Part shown: in pieces, positions 24,281 through 33,802 of the stretch
How positions within the stretch are numbered: the stretch's first letter is position 1
Layout: each line of letters starts with the position of its first letter
DNA from: CAYRFQ01 sp964423615
Lineage (GTDB): Bacteria > Planctomycetota > Planctomycetia > Gemmatales > Gemmataceae
Direction: 5' to 3'
NCBI GenBank assembly: GCA_964423615.1
Contig: CAYRFQ010000018.1
Coordinates: forward strand, 54,364 to 118,363
Length of the DNA stretch: 64,000 bases
The notes under the pieces: generated by a model
Databases searched by the model: none
Told to the model about the DNA's origin: nothing
The model's input: the letters and a program-made list of their open reading frames with translations, nothing else
Position numbers and translations under genes: made by a program

Positions 24281-26968
24281 ATGCTATCCGGAAACGAAAT
24301 CCGTCAACAATTCATCGATTTCTTTGTCGAGAAACACAAACATACGTTTGTGGCCTCGTCGAGTGTAGTTCCACTCGATGATCCCACTTTGATGTTTGCC
24401 AACGCAGGCATGAACCAATTCAAAGACGTGTTTCTCGCCACCGGAACCCGCGACTACACTCGCGCCGTGAACACACAGAAGTGCATCCGGGCTGGCGGAA
24501 AACATAATGACCTCGACGACGTGGGCAAGGACACATATCACCACACGTTCTTCGAAATGCTGGGCAACTGGTCGTTCGGTGATTACTTCAAGAAGGAAGC
24601 CATCGAGTGGGCCTGGCAACTCCTCACCGACGTCTGGAAGATCGACAAAACCCGATTACACGCGACTGTTTTCGAGGGTGACGCATCACAGGGACTCGAT
24701 CCTGACGAAGAAGCTGCCGATTTGTGGCGCACTGTTACGGATATTGACCACAAAAATATCCACTACGGCAACAAGAAAGATAACTTCTGGGAGATGGGTG
24801 ATACTGGTCCGTGTGGTCCATGTACCGAGATTCATATCGACCTCACTCCGGACAAGAGTGGTGCCCACCTCGTCAATGCTGGCGTTCCCGAAGTAATCGA
24901 GATCTGGAACCTCGTATTCATACAGTTCAACCGGGGTGAAGACGGAAACCTCACTCCACTACCCGCCAAGCACGTCGATACGGGTATGGGTTTCGAGCGT
25001 ATCGCAGCCGTCTTGCAGGGAAAGACGAGTAACTATGATACAGACATATGGAGTTCTATCTTCGAAGCCATCCAGAAACTAACCGGTGCCGACCAATATA
25101 CCGGTGACATGGAAGACCACAAGGACACAGCCTATCGCGTGATCGCCGACCACATCCGGACTCTTACTTTCTCGCTCACCGACGGCGCGATTCCGAGTAA
25201 CACCGGTCGCGGTTATGTGTTACGGCGAATCCTCCGTCGAGCGGAGCGTTATGGTCGGCAATACTTGGGTACGACGAAACCATTTCTCGTCGATCTCGTG
25301 CCGACCGTTGTCGAGCACATGGGCGATGCCTTCCCCGAGTTGAAACGCGATCCGAAGAAAGTTCAGAACATCATCCGCGACGAGGAAGAGAGTTTTCTCC
25401 GCACACTCGACCGAGGGATGAAAATTTTTAACGAAGCGTGCGATCGAGCCGAAGGCGGAGTACTTAGCGGAGACGATGCCTTTCTCCTCCATGGGACATA
25501 CGGGGTGTACATCGACATCGTCGAGCAAATGGCAAGCGAACGAGGACTCAACGTTGACCGAGTTGGTTACGAAGAACGGCTGCGAGAAGAGAAAGATCGG
25601 GCTCGCGGCGCTCGCAAGAAAATCGTCATCACCGCCGTCGATGGCGATTTACCGACGACCGACGATTCGCCCAAGTACAGCAACGCCCCTGTCGAAGGCA
25701 CTGTGCTTGGGTGGGTCAAGGACAACAAAGTCATCAACGAAGGGACACTCGAACCCGGTAACGAAGTCGCCCTTTTGCTCGACCGCACGAACTGCTACGG
25801 CGAGCAAGGCGGACAAGTCGGGGATTTCGAAGCGACCGTCATCGGCAAAACAGGTGCATTCGAAGTCCAGGACACACAACGACTCGGCGAGACGATCTTG
25901 CACATCGGTTCCTTGCAGGAAGGCAAACTCGAAGTCGGTGAGAAAGTGCAAGTCGAGCTCTCGAACACCCTCCGCGCCGACACCATGCGAAACCACACGT
26001 CGACCCACTTGCTCAACTGGGCGTTGCGAAAAGTCCTCGGCGACCACATCGACCAGAAGGGGTCACTCGTCGATCCCGACAAAACACGGTTCGACTTTTC
26101 CCACGATAGCCCGTTGACACACCAGGAAATCAAAGAGATCGAACGGCTCGTCAACGAAAAGATCTATGCCGACTTACCCGTCAAGGGAATCACGATGCCG
26201 TTGGACGATGCCCAGAAACTCCCTGGCGTCCGCGCCGTCTTCGGCGAAAAATATCCCGACCCCGTTCGAGTGTTGATGATTGGCTCGGACGAAGTGAGCG
26301 ACATTTCCGAGGAGGACTCGGCCGAATTTTGCGGTGGGACACACCTCCAACACACAGGCCAGGCGGGCTTCTTCAAGATCGTCTCGCAAGAATCCGTCGC
26401 CAAAGGCGTCCGTCGAGTCACCGCCGTGACGGGTCGAACCGCCGTTCAAGCCGTCCAACAATTGTCAAGCGTCGTCGACGAGTTAACCAGTCGGATGAAC
26501 TGCAAGCCCGAAGACATTCCGGCTCGCGTTGAGGCCCTCCAAGACGAAATCAAAAAGCTGCAAACGCAACTCAAGAAGGGTGCGGCCGTCGACCTCCAAG
26601 GGGCCGCCGACAAATTGTTGGAAAGCGCGAGCGAAAGCAACGGTGCGAAAATCATCATCGGCGAAATGCCATCCGGGCCAGTCGAACAGATGCGAAATCA
26701 AATCGACCGGCTCAAGCAAAAGGCCGACAGCGCAGTCATCGTTGTGGGTTGGAAGGATGAAGACAAAGCGAATCTCATCGCCTCGGTCTCCAAGGACCTC
26801 ATCGCCAAAGGCATCAAAGCTGGCGACATCGTCAAGGAAGTTGCAAAGGTCGTTGGCGGCGGAGGTGGCGGCCCTCCACACCTGGCTCAAGCTGGTGGAA
26901 AAGATCCCGAGAAACTCCCTGAAGCACTCCAGAAAGCCAAAGAATTGGTGGCCGAGAAAATGGGGTAA
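24281..26968 (+). CDS. alaS: Alanine--tRNA ligase
   Basis: Cytoplasmic class II synthetase charging tRNA-Ala. The 895-residue product has the usual length and full domain order. The aminoacylation core has VPLDDPTLMFANAGMNQFK (residue ~30), KCIRAGGKHNDLDDVG and FFEMLGNWSFGDYFKK. The editing domain has metal-binding HTSTH near residue 575 and CGGTHLQHTG near 685. A C-terminal coiled segment and a glycine-rich end (GGGGGGPPHLAQAGG) complete it. No frameshift or missing motif was seen. Confidence 0.97.
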   Translation: MLSGNEIRQQFIDFFVEKHKHTFVASSSVVPLDDPTLMFANAGMNQFKDVFLATGTRDYTRAVNTQKCIRAGGKHNDLDDVGKDTYHHTFFEMLGNWSFGDYFKKEAIEWAWQLLTDVWKIDKTRLHATVFEGDASQGLDPDEEAADLWRTVTDIDHKNIHYGNKKDNFWEMGDTGPCGPCTEIHIDLTPDKSGAHLVNAGVPEVIEIWNLVFIQFNRGEDGNLTPLPAKHVDTGMGFERIAAVLQGKTSNYDTDIWSSIFEAIQKLTGADQYTGDMEDHKDTAYRVIADHIRTLTFSLTDGAIPSNTGRGYVLRRILRRAERYGRQYLGTTKPFLVDLVPTVVEHMGDAFPELKRDPKKVQNIIRDEEESFLRTLDRGMKIFNEACDRAEGGVLSGDDAFLLHGTYGVYIDIVEQMASERGLNVDRVGYEERLREEKDRARGARKKIVITAVDGDLPTTDDSPKYSNAPVEGTVLGWVKDNKVINEGTLEPGNEVALLLDRTNCYGEQGGQVGDFEATVIGKTGAFEVQDTQRLGETILHIGSLQEGKLEVGEKVQVELSNTLRADTMRNHTSTHLLNWALRKVLGDHIDQKGSLVDPDKTRFDFSHDSPLTHQEIKEIERLVNEKIYADLPVKGITMPLDDAQKLPGVRAVFGEKYPDPVRVLMIGSDEVSDISEEDSAEFCGGTHLQHTGQAGFFKIVSQESVAKGVRRVTAVTGRTAVQAVQQLSSVVDELTSRMNCKPEDIPARVEALQDEIKKLQTQLKKGAAVDLQGAADKLLESASESNGAKIIIGEMPSGPVEQMRNQIDRLKQKADSAVIVVGWKDEDKANLIASVSKDLIAKGIKAGDIVKEVAKVVGGGGGGPPHLAQAGGKDPEKLPEALQKAKELVAEKMG

Positions 26969-27509
26969 AGGTCAGGGACTGGAAACTCGGAAAATGACCA
27001 AGGGAAGCATACACGAGTCCGATCTGACCCATTGATGTCTTCGCGGGCAATGAACCAAAATAGCAGGCACACTCCGGAACACGGAATTGATTGTTGTCTG
27101 GTTTTTTGTTTGTCGCAGGTACACGCGGCTCGCGTGTCCTTTTTCCGAATCGTAGGTACACGCGGCTCGCGTGTACCCTGCAATCTCAGTCCAGACAAAA
27201 TACACACCAGCCGCGCGTACCTACGAAACGGAAAATCATTGATTTCGCGTTCCCCGTGTGCCGTCCGTTTCTTCGAATCTTGCAGCATCGACACTCCGTT
27301 AGCCTGCTACCTTGGTTCATTGCCCGCGAAGACATCAATAACAAGGAGTCCATAAGAAACTGAGAATCTAACAAACTCGGAATTCCCAAACGAAATCCAG
27401 CACACCGTCTCCCCCGTGATCGACTTTTTCTTCGGGGTCTTCTCGTCTTCGTATTACAATAACCATTGTTCCGACTTTGCCGAAACCTGCCTTCGAACGT
27501 GGAATCACC
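26969..27509. other. Intergenic region holding the MITE-like element
   Basis: Besides the inverted-repeat element there is only an AT-richer stretch before the PSD1 gene. No gene is supported. Confidence 0.6.
27031..27339. mobile_element. MITE-like element with 38-bp terminal inverted repeats, copy 1
   Basis: The 38-base arms at 27031-27068 and 27302-27339 (ATTGATGTCTTCGCGGGCAA...) match with two differences. The 309-base interior has no coding potential but carries ACACGCGGCTCGCGTGT twice, itself a 7-bp hairpin. The same terminal design and core occur at 55432-55609, so this is a dispersed non-autonomous family. Confidence 0.75.
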
Positions 27510-29696
27510 ATGCCGCGATATACTCTCCCACTCACTCTCACATTCTTGTGTCTGCCATTATCCGCCCTCGGCGAAACGAAAGTCAATTTCAGCCGTGAGG
27601 TCCTTCCGATCCTTTCGGACAACTGTTTCCACTGCCACGGTCCCGATGCTTCCCAGCGTGAGGCCCAATTGCGTCTCGACGTCGAAGACGAAGCGAAAAA
27701 CGTGATCGTTCCAGGGAACAGCGAAAGAAGTCTTCTTTACCAAAGAATCACCACGGCGAGAGAACGCCGACGAATGCCTCCAAAACACTCCAACCGAAAG
27801 CTGACGAAGCAACAAATCGCAGTGTTGAAACGTTGGATCGACGAGGGAGCTTCGTGGGGCGAACACTGGGGATTTACTCGGGTCGTCCGACCGCCATTGC
27901 CAGAAGTCAAGACGCACGCCGACCGAGTGCGCAACCCGATCGACACATTCGTCTTTGCCCGACTGGAACGCGAGGGACTTTCGCCGTCACCGCCAGCGAA
28001 CAAAGTCAGGCTCCTTCGCCGCGTCACGCTTGACTTGACCGGATTGCCCCCAACGCCAGAAGACGTCGACGCCTTTGGGAACGATCGCTCACCCGAAGCT
28101 TACGAAAAAGTCATTTCACGATTGCTCAACTCTCCGGCCTTCGGAGAGCGGATGGCCTGGAACTGGCTCGACGCCGCACGGTACGCCGACACCAACGGAT
28201 ACCAAGGTGACCGCACCCGGACGATGTGGCCTTGGCGAGATTGGGTCGTCGAGGCGTTCAACAAAAACATGCCTTACGACCAGTTCACGACATGGCAACT
28301 CGCGGGAGACTTGCTGCCCAAAGCCACTCAAGAGCAAAAACTCGCGACCGGTTTTTGTCGCAACCACATGATCAACGGCGAGGGCGGACGCATCGCCGAA
28401 GAGAACCGCGTGGAGTACGTTTTCGATATGACCGAAACGATGGGAACTGTTTGGCTCGGTCTTACGCTCAATTGCTGCCGCTGTCATGATCACAAATACG
28501 ACCCCATTTCCCAGCAAGAGTATTTCCAGTTTTCGGCATTCTTCAACCAGACGCCCGTCACTGGAGGCGGTGGCAACCCACAAACTCCACCGATCATCGA
28601 AGTCGTTCGCGGCGGTCAAAAGGCCAAGGTCATGGTCATGGCCGATAGGAAAAAACTCCGACCGACATTCATCCTCGACACGGGCCTCTACAACAAACGC
28701 GGCAAACAAGTCTCGATGGGCGTTCCACAAAAGTTGCCAAAATTTCCATCGAAAGCACCTGTCAACCGATTGGGTTTGGCCAAGTGGCTCGTGTCCCAAG
28801 ACCACCCGCTGACAGCCCGCGTCACGGTCAATCGGTTCTGGCAGCAAATCTTCGGGACCGGCCTCGTCAAGACGACCGAGGACCTCGGCAGACAGGGCGA
28901 GAAACCTTCGCATCCGGAATTACTCGATTGGCTTGCAGCTGAGTTCATGGAATCAGGCTGGGACGTCAAACACATAATTCGCTTGATCGTGACAAGTGAA
29001 ACGTATCGGCAATCGTCACGAGTCTCGAAAGCGTTGCTTGCTCGCGATCCCAAGAACCGACTGTTGGCTCGGATGTCACGATTCCGAATGCCGTCGTGGA
29101 TGCTCCGAGACCAAGCCCTTGCCGCAAGCGGATTGCTCGTCCGCAAACTCGGCGGTCCGTCAGTCAATCCGTATCAACCACAGGGAGTGTGGGCCGAATC
29201 GACGTTTGGCAAAATCCGCTACAAGCAAGACCACGGCGAAGCCCTTTATCGGCGAAGTCTCTATACGTTTTGGCGTCGCATCATTGGGCCAACGATGTTC
29301 TTCGATTCAGCCAAACGCCAAACCTGCACCGTGAAACAAACAAGGACGAATACTCCGCTCCATGCCCTCACTACCTTGAATGCAATCACATATGTGGAGG
29401 CATCGCGAAAACTCGCCGAGCGAGTGTTGTCGAAAGCAAAGCATACACCAAAGCGATTAGAACTTGCGTTTCTATATGTATTGGCTCGAAAACCGAATGG
29501 TCGAGAAGCGAAGATATTACATAGATCGTTGACGAGAGCGAAGAGTTATTTCCAACAGAACCCAAAGGCCGCCCAAGAGTTATTGAGCACCGGAGAATCG
29601 AAGCGTGATGAATCCTTGAAGACTACAGAGCACGCTGCGTATACCGTCGTGTGTCAGGCGATATTGAATTTGGATGAGGCGTTGACACGGGAGTAA
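27510..29696 (+). CDS. Planctomycete cytochrome c-like protein with DUF1549 and DUF1553 domains
   Basis: Secreted protein of the PSCyt1-PSCyt2-PSD1 type, typical of planctomycetes and linked in the literature with polysaccharide degradation loci. From the ATG at 27510 it has 728 residues and a signal peptide (PLTLTFLCLPLSALG). A heme-binding CFHCH lies near residue 38, followed by DUF1549 (VRNPIDTFVFARLEREGL, GFCRNHMINGEGG) and DUF1553 from about residue 410 (NRLGLAKWLVSQDHPLTARV). The segment joining the two domains is short for the family. An upstream in-frame ATG at 27477 adds 11 residues before the signal and is less likely. Confidence 0.92.
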   Translation: MPRYTLPLTLTFLCLPLSALGETKVNFSREVLPILSDNCFHCHGPDASQREAQLRLDVEDEAKNVIVPGNSERSLLYQRITTARERRRMPPKHSNRKLTKQQIAVLKRWIDEGASWGEHWGFTRVVRPPLPEVKTHADRVRNPIDTFVFARLEREGLSPSPPANKVRLLRRVTLDLTGLPPTPEDVDAFGNDRSPEAYEKVISRLLNSPAFGERMAWNWLDAARYADTNGYQGDRTRTMWPWRDWVVEAFNKNMPYDQFTTWQLAGDLLPKATQEQKLATGFCRNHMINGEGGRIAEENRVEYVFDMTETMGTVWLGLTLNCCRCHDHKYDPISQQEYFQFSAFFNQTPVTGGGGNPQTPPIIEVVRGGQKAKVMVMADRKKLRPTFILDTGLYNKRGKQVSMGVPQKLPKFPSKAPVNRLGLAKWLVSQDHPLTARVTVNRFWQQIFGTGLVKTTEDLGRQGEKPSHPELLDWLAAEFMESGWDVKHIIRLIVTSETYRQSSRVSKALLARDPKNRLLARMSRFRMPSWMLRDQALAASGLLVRKLGGPSVNPYQPQGVWAESTFGKIRYKQDHGEALYRRSLYTFWRRIIGPTMFFDSAKRQTCTVKQTRTNTPLHALTTLNAITYVEASRKLAERVLSKAKHTPKRLELAFLYVLARKPNGREAKILHRSLTRAKSYFQQNPKAAQELLSTGESKRDESLKTTEHAAYTVVCQAILNLDEALTRE

Positions 29697-29816
29697 CCGA
29701 GCTAACGGTGAACGACGAAATTCGAAGTGTCCGTGTTTTATTGATCGATTGCGGTGATTCCAGCCTTGCTCCAGAATAATCAACTCCGGAGTTATGTTTT
29801 CCGCAGGAGTTTGTTT

Positions 29817-30260
29817 ATGTTTTCATGGCTTAAACAGTTATTTGCCAAACCCAATTATGATCTTTACGCCGGGTGTCCGTTCGAAAGACGACTTCTGAAC
29901 TGGTTGCAAAACACAGTCGGGGTACGACCTTATCCGGACTCTGGCATGAATACCAATTTCTGGAAATTTCGGTTCCAAGGCAACAAAGTTGAGTTGGCCG
30001 TCATACGCAACAAGCAAAACACGGCTCTCGAGTTGAGTCCAGACGTCGAGTGGCTCATTCGAGTGGAGGAACCCGAGCCACTCAAATTTATCCACGTTTT
30101 GGAGAAACGCTTCGTTCCCAAAACTCGTGTCCAGAAGAACGTGCACTACAACGGAACAATTCGGATGCAGTTCAAATCGACCGAGTTACTGCTCGATTCT
30201 GACCTTTCCGACGAAGGAACTGCTGACGCCCCCAAAGATGAGGGAGACTCCACCGAGTGA
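29817..30260 (+). CDS. Hypothetical protein between PSD1 and DUF1501 genes
   Basis: Not recognised. The ATG at 29817 follows AGGAG and gives 147 residues. It has no signal peptide or membrane helix, although the N-terminus (MFSWLKQLF) is amphipathic. A mixed beta-rich centre (residues 40-110) is followed by an acidic tail (SDEGTADAPKDEGDSTE). It sits 120 bases after the PSD1 gene and 55 before the DUF1501 gene, on the same strand, so it may be co-transcribed with them. Confidence 0.65.
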   Translation: MFSWLKQLFAKPNYDLYAGCPFERRLLNWLQNTVGVRPYPDSGMNTNFWKFRFQGNKVELAVIRNKQNTALELSPDVEWLIRVEEPEPLKFIHVLEKRFVPKTRVQKNVHYNGTIRMQFKSTELLLDSDLSDEGTADAPKDEGDSTE

Positions 30261-30315
30261 TAGCGTTCGAACTCTTGGGAAACCAATGGATCAACGCTCC
30301 ACATAAGAGAATCCA

Positions 30316-31788
30316 ATGACACCACAACAACAACATCACCGACACATAACCCGCCGACAACTCTTTGGCCAAACTGCTTATGGCCTTGGAACAGCGGCGC
30401 TCGCTTCCATGCTCGGCCAAGACGGTTTCGCGACCGAACAATCCAACACGACAAATCAACGTGTTGGCGGTCTATCGAACTTGCCGCACTTCGCTCCGAA
30501 GGCCAAGCGAGTCATTTATCTCTTCCAAAATGGTGCGCCGACGCACGTCGATCTATTCGACTACAAACCTCGCCTCCAACAACAACACGGCCAACCCGTT
30601 CCGCAAGAATATCTCGAAGGTCGCCGCTTTAGCACCATGACGGGTAATCCTCGCGGCAAGTTACTCCTCGCTCCCGTCGAACCATTCCGTCAATACGGAC
30701 AGAGCGGCGCGTGGGTGAGTAACTTCATGCCACACACGGCGAAGGTCGTCGACGAATTATGTTTCATCAAGAGTATGCACACCGAGGCAGTGAATCACGC
30801 GCCGGCGATTACCTTCTTCTTGACTGGTTCGGAGATGCCCGGTCGCCCGACCGTGGGAGCATGGTTGTCGTACGGCCTCGGAAGTGAAAACGCCAACTTG
30901 CCGTCGTTTGTCGTCATGACTTCGGTTTCGCGAGGAACGACGTGCGGGCAGATTTTCTATGACTTCTATTGGGGTTCTGGCTTCTTGCCCACGCGCTTCC
31001 AGGGAGTCAAATTCCGTGGCAGTCGTGAGCCGGTTCTTTATCTCTCGAATCCACGCGGCGTCAACCGCCAACTTCGTCGCGGGATGCTCGACGATATCCG
31101 CGATCTGAATCAAATGCACCTCAATGATTTCGGCGATCCGGAAATTTCGACGCGCATCTCGCAATACGAAATGGCCTACCGGATGCAAACGAGTGTGCCC
31201 GAACTCACCAACTTTGCCGACGAACCCGCGAATGTTCTGCAAATGTATGGCCCGAGTGTGCGTGAACCGGGGTCATTCGCCTATAACTGTTTGATGGCCC
31301 GTCGGCTTGTCGAACGTGGCGTTCGTTTCGTCCAGTTGATGCACGCCGGTTGGGATCAACATAACAGTCTCACGACAGAACTCTATAACCAGTGCCGTGA
31401 TACCGATCAACCGTCAGCTGCCTTGGTGATGGACCTCAAACAACGCGGACTCCTGGAAGATACGCTCGTAATTTGGGGTGGTGAATTCGGACGAACTCCC
31501 TTCATACAGGGTAATTTTGACAATCGACGACGATGGGGCCGCGATCATCATCCGTATGCGTTCACAATGTGGATGGCCGGCGGTGGTGTAAAGCCGGGAA
31601 TGACATACGGCGCTTCCGACGACCTCGGAATGAATGTCGCCGAAAACGGCGTTCACGTTCACGACTTCCAGGCCACCATGCTCCATTTACTTGGGATCGA
31701 CCATGAACGACTGACGTATCGATTCCAAGGACGACGGTTCCGGCTCACTGACGTACATGGCAATGTCGTGCGGGATATCTTGGCGTAA
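30316..31788 (+). CDS. DUF1501 family exported protein
   Basis: 490 residues. The N-terminus carries a twin-arginine-like signal (ITRRQLFGQTAYGLGTAALASMLG). The body has DUF1501 hallmarks: AKRVIYLFQNGAPTHVDLFD, FIKSMHTEAVNHAPA, QLMHAGWDQH and GGEFGRTPF. The family is related to alkaline phosphatase/sulfatase-like folds, but its reaction is not established. In planctomycetes DUF1501 genes regularly pair with PSD1 genes, as here (PSD1 at 27510), so the two products probably act together in the periplasm. Confidence 0.93.
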   Translation: MTPQQQHHRHITRRQLFGQTAYGLGTAALASMLGQDGFATEQSNTTNQRVGGLSNLPHFAPKAKRVIYLFQNGAPTHVDLFDYKPRLQQQHGQPVPQEYLEGRRFSTMTGNPRGKLLLAPVEPFRQYGQSGAWVSNFMPHTAKVVDELCFIKSMHTEAVNHAPAITFFLTGSEMPGRPTVGAWLSYGLGSENANLPSFVVMTSVSRGTTCGQIFYDFYWGSGFLPTRFQGVKFRGSREPVLYLSNPRGVNRQLRRGMLDDIRDLNQMHLNDFGDPEISTRISQYEMAYRMQTSVPELTNFADEPANVLQMYGPSVREPGSFAYNCLMARRLVERGVRFVQLMHAGWDQHNSLTTELYNQCRDTDQPSAALVMDLKQRGLLEDTLVIWGGEFGRTPFIQGNFDNRRRWGRDHHPYAFTMWMAGGGVKPGMTYGASDDLGMNVAENGVHVHDFQATMLHLLGIDHERLTYRFQGRRFRLTDVHGNVVRDILA

Positions 31789-31857
31789 CAAAGGCTTAGC
31801 TCTCGTGGTTTCACCCAAAACAGAAAGACCAGTTGACTTTTCCCTTGGAGGTTCCTC

Positions 31858-33594
31858 GTGTCGCCCAGTCATTCCTTTGTTATTGCGGTGCTCATCAGCG
31901 GATTGGCATCAGCGACCCATGTGCATGGTGAAGAAAAATCTAACGTCCGTGGCTTGTGGGCGGTGCAGCCCGCAGTCGATCCGCCCATACTCACCAAGGA
32001 CCAAGACAGCCTGCAGATGCGTCTGCGCATCTTGCCTCGACGTCTGGCCGACAAAATCTATCGCGGAAAGGTGGTTGTGCATGACGCAGAGAACAAGGTT
32101 CTGCGTCAAACTTTCACGAAGGACGTTACTCAACCGTTTGTCCTCAAACTTCCTCAGCGTGAAGGTCTAATCACTTTTTCCACAACCTTGGGGCCGAAGA
32201 ACAAGGGACTACGAAAGCTCGAAGGGTGGCTCTACAAAGGAGACTTCAAGTCTGGCCGTGCACAATTAGGAAAGGCCGGGGCCGAACTGCTTAAACGTGT
32301 CAAAACGCGATCACGTGCCGCCGCGGCAGCTCGCTTCGCGGACGATTGGTCCCGACGCCCCATGCCTCGTTTGGGTCACCGTCAAGTCGAACTATTTGCC
32401 CAGGTCGATTGGGCCTTGCGGCAGTACGAAAAGGCAGGCAAAGAGCTTACCCGAAAACCCATTCCCGGTGCGATTACCAATCCCCTGCATGGCAAGCTGG
32501 GTCCGAAACTGTTGCGATTCTGGTGGATTCTGCCAGACGGCTATGCCAAGAAAAAGGATTGGCCATTGGTCATCTTTCTTCATGGCTCCGAAGGTCGATT
32601 TCCGGGGATGACGTCGGCCCTATATAACCCAGTTCGAACGGCTGTCCAACGTGGCGATGATATTCCTGCGGTGGTCCTCATCGGCAAGACCGATGAAACC
32701 AAATTCTGGGAACCACGGCTGCTCAACGCTCTGCTCGACTGGACACTGGAACAATTCACTATCGACGCTGATCGTGTGTTGGTGACGGGCCTCAGCCTCG
32801 GCGGAAAGGGAAGTTGGGAGTGGGCCATGCATTCACCCAAGCGCATAGCTGCCATCGCTCCACTCGCAGGCAATGCCAATCCACTCTATACCCAGAAAAT
32901 CACTCACATTCCCGTATGGAATACACACGGCATGCGTGACAAATTAGTGGACTACTATCTCTCACAGCATCTTGTTGACTCATTACGTTATTTTGGCGGT
33001 AAAGTTCGCAATCATGCCGTTCCTGACGCCGGACACAACGTGTGGACGTATCGTTATGACAGTCCCGAATTTTGGAAATGGTTTTTAGCACAACGACGAC
33101 AACCAGTCAGAAATCCAAAGAATGCACTAAAATTCAATGATCAAGGAATCAGCCAGGGTCGAATGTTACGCCTCCCGCCTCTGTCGCTGGTATATAAGGA
33201 CCTCACTCAAGAATGGGAAAAGGAACAACCTCCAAACAACTCAAGCAAAGTCCGGCCTCTCTATCAACTCGTATACAACTATCCAAAACTAACTCCAGTA
33301 GGACCACATTTGTTCGTTCCGCTCAAAAAACGTACGCGAATTGGTCTCCTTGTCAAACCAGCGACGAACAAGGAAAAACTGGGGCCGATGAAAGTCGAAA
33401 AGTTGGAAATGAGAAAAGTGTATTCCGTTTTCTACAGTGGTCCTCGTACAAAGGCGACCAATGCACTTACGGCAGCTACGAACCTGGCCCGAAAGAAAAA
33501 GCTGACCCCAACTGGTCGAACGCTAACTCGCGTCTGGTGGGATGATTGGCATAATGGCCAATGTTTTCGGGAATTCTGGATCGAGGTGAAGTGA
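31858..33594 (+). CDS. Secreted alpha/beta hydrolase, esterase or peptidase-like
   Basis: The GTG at 31858, preceded by TTGGAGGTTCC, gives 578 residues with a signal peptide (FVIAVLISGLASATHVHG). A beta-rich N-terminal region of about 200 residues precedes an alpha/beta hydrolase domain (about 210-415). The domain has the oxyanion segment VIFLHGSEG, the nucleophile elbow GLSLGGKGSWEW near residue 315 and the catalytic histidine DAGHNVW near 391. A 150-residue C-terminal domain follows. The pattern resembles planctomycete prolyl-oligopeptidase-like or feruloyl-esterase-like lipases and peptidases. Substrate unknown. It follows the DUF1501 gene by 69 bases on the same strand. Confidence 0.82.
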   Translation: MSPSHSFVIAVLISGLASATHVHGEEKSNVRGLWAVQPAVDPPILTKDQDSLQMRLRILPRRLADKIYRGKVVVHDAENKVLRQTFTKDVTQPFVLKLPQREGLITFSTTLGPKNKGLRKLEGWLYKGDFKSGRAQLGKAGAELLKRVKTRSRAAAAARFADDWSRRPMPRLGHRQVELFAQVDWALRQYEKAGKELTRKPIPGAITNPLHGKLGPKLLRFWWILPDGYAKKKDWPLVIFLHGSEGRFPGMTSALYNPVRTAVQRGDDIPAVVLIGKTDETKFWEPRLLNALLDWTLEQFTIDADRVLVTGLSLGGKGSWEWAMHSPKRIAAIAPLAGNANPLYTQKITHIPVWNTHGMRDKLVDYYLSQHLVDSLRYFGGKVRNHAVPDAGHNVWTYRYDSPEFWKWFLAQRRQPVRNPKNALKFNDQGISQGRMLRLPPLSLVYKDLTQEWEKEQPPNNSSKVRPLYQLVYNYPKLTPVGPHLFVPLKKRTRIGLLVKPATNKEKLGPMKVEKLEMRKVYSVFYSGPRTKATNALTAATNLARKKKLTPTGRTLTRVWWDDWHNGQCFREFWIEVK

Positions 33595-33802
33595 TGGCAG
33601 ATGCAGCTGCCCGGAAAATAGTCTTGATGAACAGGACTCCAATTGTGGATATGCCCTAACTTGATCCGAGCCGATTGGCTCGACGAACGTGCCGGTTCTT
33701 CGCGACCATACGACTTTCCACGTACACAGCGACAACGTCATCAGGGTCCCATGGTCGAGAGCTTCAGTAGCTTGCAACTGACTTGTTACACCATCCCCAA
33801 CG

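Noticed and set aside
26887..27363. Several short frames over the MITE-like element
   Set aside because: They run through the inverted repeats on both strands and lack starts and conserved content.
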